Part shown: piece by piece, positions 61,901 to 64,000 of the stretch
Position numbering within the stretch: the stretch's first letter is position 1
How the letters are laid out: each line of letters opens with the position of its first letter
Assembly (NCBI GenBank): GCA_947366895.1
Contig: CANBBP010000003.1
Coordinates: 62,001 to 126,000 of the forward strand
From: an uncultured Clostridia bacterium
Lineage (GTDB): Bacteria; Bacillota; Clostridia; Christensenellales; UBA1242
Length of the DNA stretch: 64,000 bases
Direction: 5' to 3'
Position numbers and translations under genes: made by a program
The notes under the pieces: model-generated
The model's database searches: none
Told to the model about the DNA's origin: nothing
Seen by the model: the letters and a program-made list of their open reading frames with translations, nothing else

Positions 61901-64000
61901 AGAACATAGAATAAATATTACTGGTGGAAAATTTATTAATAATAGAGCTAGAAATAATGGGGCTACTTTCTCTATTGATGCTAAAAATTCCGCAAGTAGT
62001 GGGGCAAAAACTATTGTAGAAATTAGTGATGTTGAAATTGAACAATCTATTTCTAATGGTAATGGCGGAGCAATATATTTAAAAGCAAATGAAGTTAATA
62101 TCGAAAGAATAAAAGTTTCAAATTGTGAAGCTACGGGCCTTGCAGGTGCTATATACTTTGATAATATAGAAAGTGATTGTGTAATAAAAAATAGTGAATT
62201 TATTAATAACCAATCAAGTAAATATGCAGGAGCATTTTATTTTGTAGAATGTGAATTTGTTACAATAGAAAGTTCTTCATTTAGTAATAATATTGGTAGA
62301 GCATATGGCGATAACTTTGATATTTTTGCAAGTGCGGGTGCCATATACTTTATGGGTGCAAAAAATAATAGTTTTAATAAATATTTATTAAATATAATTG
62401 ATTGCAACATATTTGAAAATAAAGGTGAAAGCGGATTAAACTCTACTAATGGTACCGAATATTTATCTGGTGGAGGTGCTTTATTTGTTAATTCTGGTGC
62501 AATATTAAATATTGAAAATAGTAATATTTATAATAATGCTGGTGCTAGTGAAGGTGCCATAAAGGTTTGGGGAGACATTTCTAAAAATGTTTATCCTAGT
62601 GCTAATATTATTAACACAAATATTACTGGAAACACAGGTGGAATAACAGGAGGAATCAGTTTTAGTTTTTGCGAAGAAATATTAATTAATGGCGGTGAAT
62701 TATCAAGCAATCAGTCAAATTCAATAAACCCTACATGTTATGCAGGTGTTTTTGCTGGAGATAAAATAAATAATAATACTCTTGAAATTAAAAATTATAA
62801 AATAAATAATAATAAAAATCTTTTTAATAATGGTGATGCAGGGTTTGTAATTTTTGCAGATACTACAAATACAATAATTTCAAACTCTAATGTAGAAGGC
62901 AATATCGCAGGGGCTATAGTTGAAATGGGCAACTGTGCTTTAATTGATGGGGTTAAGTTTCTTAACAATACAACAAGTACAGAATTAGGCGGTATTTTAA
63001 AAATAACAAGTTATGAACAAGAAGTAAAAAATTGTGTATTTAATTATAATACTTTAAACAAAACTGGCAAGAATGCAAGTTGTGTTAATGTAACTATTGC
63101 AGGACCATTTAATATTACAGGTTGTGAATTTAGTTATAATTCTTCAAGTATAGGTTCTGCTATTTACTCGATAGAAAATAGCGAACTTCATATCACCGAT
63201 TGTAAATTTGTTGGTAACAATAGAAACAGTGTTGCTTCTAGTGGTGCTTGTGTTTTAAATGGAACAACAACCTTAACTAATTGTATTTTTACAGGAAATA
63301 ATTCAAACGATGCTTCCAGCGATTTTGGTGGTGGTGCTATTTTTGCAGGTAGCAATTCTTTATTAGAGATATATTCTTGTACCTTTAGTGAAAATAATTC
63401 TTCTTTTAATGGTGGTGCTATATACACTTTAGGTAGTTTAATTATTGATGCTATTAGTTCTACAAATCCTACTAAATTTATTGGGAATTTTGTTTCTTCC
63501 AGTTCAAGAAACACCTTTGGTGGTGCTATAGCTGTAAATGATGGTGTAGTTAAAATTAATAGTGGATTATTTGTAAACAATTATGCTACAGCATCAGGTT
63601 CTTATGTAGGTAATGGTGGAGCAGTAGCTTCATGTACCATTGCAAGTGCAATAGTAATTAAAAATGTTGAGTTTACTGGCAACGGAGACATAAATAAAAC
63701 TTATGGCGGTGCTGTTTATAGTACTGGTAATTTAACAATAACAAATATCAATTGTGACCAAAATAAGGGCTTAAATGGTGGAAATATTTATATAGGTTCT
63801 GGTAATGCAACTATTGAAAATTCTACTTTTAATAATTCTAAAGCAAATCAGGGCGGAGGAATTTATGCTGTTTCTGCTATAGTAGATTTAAGGGAAATAA
63901 ATATTGTTAATTCAACTGCAAGTCAAGGCGGAGCAATTTATTCTTCTGGGGCAGAAGCATTAAATATATTTGATAGTAATTTTTCGTTTGGTACAGCCTC
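58998..64000 (+). CDS. Giant secreted surface protein: DUF6273 plus GGAI-type beta-helix repeats (open at window end)
   Basis: At least 1,667 aa without a stop, from ATG 58998 (AAAGGGA site). Signal peptide MKMKTKKSVSFIFSVIFALT ... VNAES. The next 430 residues fit DUF6273: VKFGEYPQ, IEWIVLNNENGSINLIAKDT, DKVYLLSYNEF and VRPAITLD. A beta domain and a long right-handed beta-helix follow, with many GGAIY / FxxNxS units (NGGAIYTLGSL, GGGAIFAGSN, NQGGGIYAVSA) like the chlamydial polymorphic membrane protein repeats. Probably an adhesin. C-terminal anchor lies beyond the window. Confidence 0.85.
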   Translation, partial: MKMKTKKSVSFIFSVIFALTCFLTGLSACLFVSKGLGVNAESTATSVSIGSTVKFGEYPQKELKNASELSTLVNKLKFSSGLTKWFNEDGTSNITNTSNVPISEFTLDTYCKNNGFENVSNDDISYNVKTGYFTVKRKVGELDKGEKFVEFVSGDYALNTYADRYSTSSIASEVTPFKNPLAEGETEYNNPYLAGNTYYFKVEPIEWIVLNNENGSINLIAKDTLFASRNNNIPAYSYAYSSLRLFLNGKTSTLYAVNNETPYSYDYSTYHNFLTQAFNSEEQEVIKAETRSLNDVYALYNTGSRGGDEKTNYHYYNTTYKYFVTESDESAINVSTRVYIAETDLEIPEGSIKLNVKAEPVPTIQDKVYLLSYNEFVNHFDTEEKRVSQGTPFAIATGVKGSYTGGANYSFTQDITYSLGVTEDGSESLKNYFVTNTGSIETTSSDSNIGVRPAITLDASKIGLILGEDTSLRAGSASSNLTNVSTIFDESARLVYLKDARRYQENFYVTNLVSKEKIAGDKKAVEVNLNYFNARTKSSNLPLNDSLVSSEVSYKISAIIRNDYGEAICYGTIISGNFSTSGELFFMFEVDSEEKYTIEIVEESVYVNYKILSKTALQHNTLYIDGQNGNDSRDGLTEETSIASLPKALEIVEKNGIKDICVLSAIDVKAVSGRYEIACSHDLTFYHEDNGYLFENDLANPCEIYIGSEDARKQGTITFDGKHGNSGVMVIDNFYSSLTIYDNVIIKDYDTSLDIFDMTGCDVYVNGGLFTDIITSGYFFKNLLASENLQANQNNALNEFNGGLFTKSNVKGVVLGNLADVSLYNFTVKDNEFENLINASYNASVVIGEVNGRGKVSITANRITGKGCIEVGSATGEPSNVTIINGEFLNNQGSSFSPGGVYAKYCSSVIVNGGKFTGNTANGTEGGSVFTLDSGATIEITGGEYSSNTGEYGVLRATTTDELIDNLKEHRINITGGKFINNRARNNGATFSIDAKNSASSGAKTIVEISDVEIEQSISNGNGGAIYLKANEVNIERIKVSNCEATGLAGAIYFDNIESDCVIKNSEFINNQSSKYAGAFYFVECEFVTIESSSFSNNIGRAYGDNFDIFASAGAIYFMGAKNNSFNKYLLNIIDCNIFENKGESGLNSTNGTEYLSGGGALFVNSGAILNIENSNIYNNAGASEGAIKVWGDISKNVYPSANIINTNITGNTGGITGGISFSFCEEILINGGELSSNQSNSINPTCYAGVFAGDKINNNTLEIKNYKINNNKNLFNNGDAGFVIFADTTNTIISNSNVEGNIAGAIVEMGNCALIDGVKFLNNTTSTELGGILKITSYEQEVKNCVFNYNTLNKTGKNASCVNVTIAGPFNITGCEFSYNSSSIGSAIYSIENSELHITDCKFVGNNRNSVASSGACVLNGTTTLTNCIFTGNNSNDASSDFGGGAIFAGSNSLLEIYSCTFSENNSSFNGGAIYTLGSLIIDAISSTNPTKFIGNFVSSSSRNTFGGAIAVNDGVVKINSGLFVNNYATASGSYVGNGGAVASCTIASAIVIKNVEFTGNGDINKTYGGAVYSTGNLTITNINCDQNKGLNGGNIYIGSGNATIENSTFNNSKANQGGGIYAVSAIVDLREINIVNSTASQGGAIYSSGAEALNIFDSNFSFGTA

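Noticed and set aside
63188..63580. 130-codon leftward ORF near the window end
   Set aside because: Antisense to the repeat region of the giant surface protein, which is open across it; composition is that of a shadow frame.

Overview
This is an AT-rich chromosome segment from a low-GC Gram-positive, most likely an uncultured gut member of the Clostridia. The grounds are the Firmicutes-type origin cluster, a yabP-yabQ-divIC sporulation cluster, the absence of outer-membrane genes, and giant surface proteins built for a mucosal habitat (subtilisin with BspA repeats, M60 mucin-type peptidase, chlamydial-type GGAI beta-helix protein). UGA is a normal stop codon and UGG encodes Trp.

Layout. 1-12.3 kb is the replication origin: yidC (partial), yidD, rnpA, rpmH, dnaN and dnaA read leftward; recF, gyrB, a small membrane protein, two MazG-like pyrophosphohydrolases and gyrA read rightward. 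Against the usual Firmicutes order, the dnaA-dnaN block is inverted. DnaA-box-like sites lie between dnaA and dnaN and between dnaN and rpmH, not upstream of dnaA. 12.4-22.5 kb carries a GNAT acetyltransferase, yabP-yabQ-divIC, a 100-bp tandem repeat array, a TtcA-like tRNA thiolase, greA and a 1,819-residue surface subtilisin. 22.6-41.3 kb is mixed housekeeping and transport: a nonsense-mutated HTH gene with intact operators, an ABC exporter pair, iron alcohol dehydrogenase, a YhhN protein, an MFS transporter, queH, a P-type ATPase, TetR, pyruvate kinase, a QPTR-like transporter, tRNA-Val, a DUF4180 protein, a frameshifted pseudogene and an ABC exporter.

41,395-53,944 is the highlight: a complete-looking integrated filamentous phage (inovirus-like element) of about 12.5 kb in the 3' end of a tRNA-Glu gene, bounded by 28-bp direct repeats. 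It encodes an HUH rolling-circle initiator, a Zot/pI-type assembly ATPase, a small one-TM protein (coat candidate), two large membrane-anchored virion-protein candidates (one with BspA leucine-rich repeats like the host surface proteins), a possible ssDNA-binding protein, a repressor with palindromic operators, a lipoprotein and a tyrosine integrase. It also holds a multi-hairpin intergenic region, a tRNA-like folded element and a small hydrophobic peptide gene with convergent promoters resembling a type I toxin-antitoxin. The tRNA operon's original terminator is now stranded beyond the far end of the phage, and the phage brings a substitute.

54.0-64 kb has the tRNA-Met/tRNA-Glu operon with a perfect sigma-A promoter, an M60-like surface metallopeptidase, and a giant surface gene that is still open at the window end.
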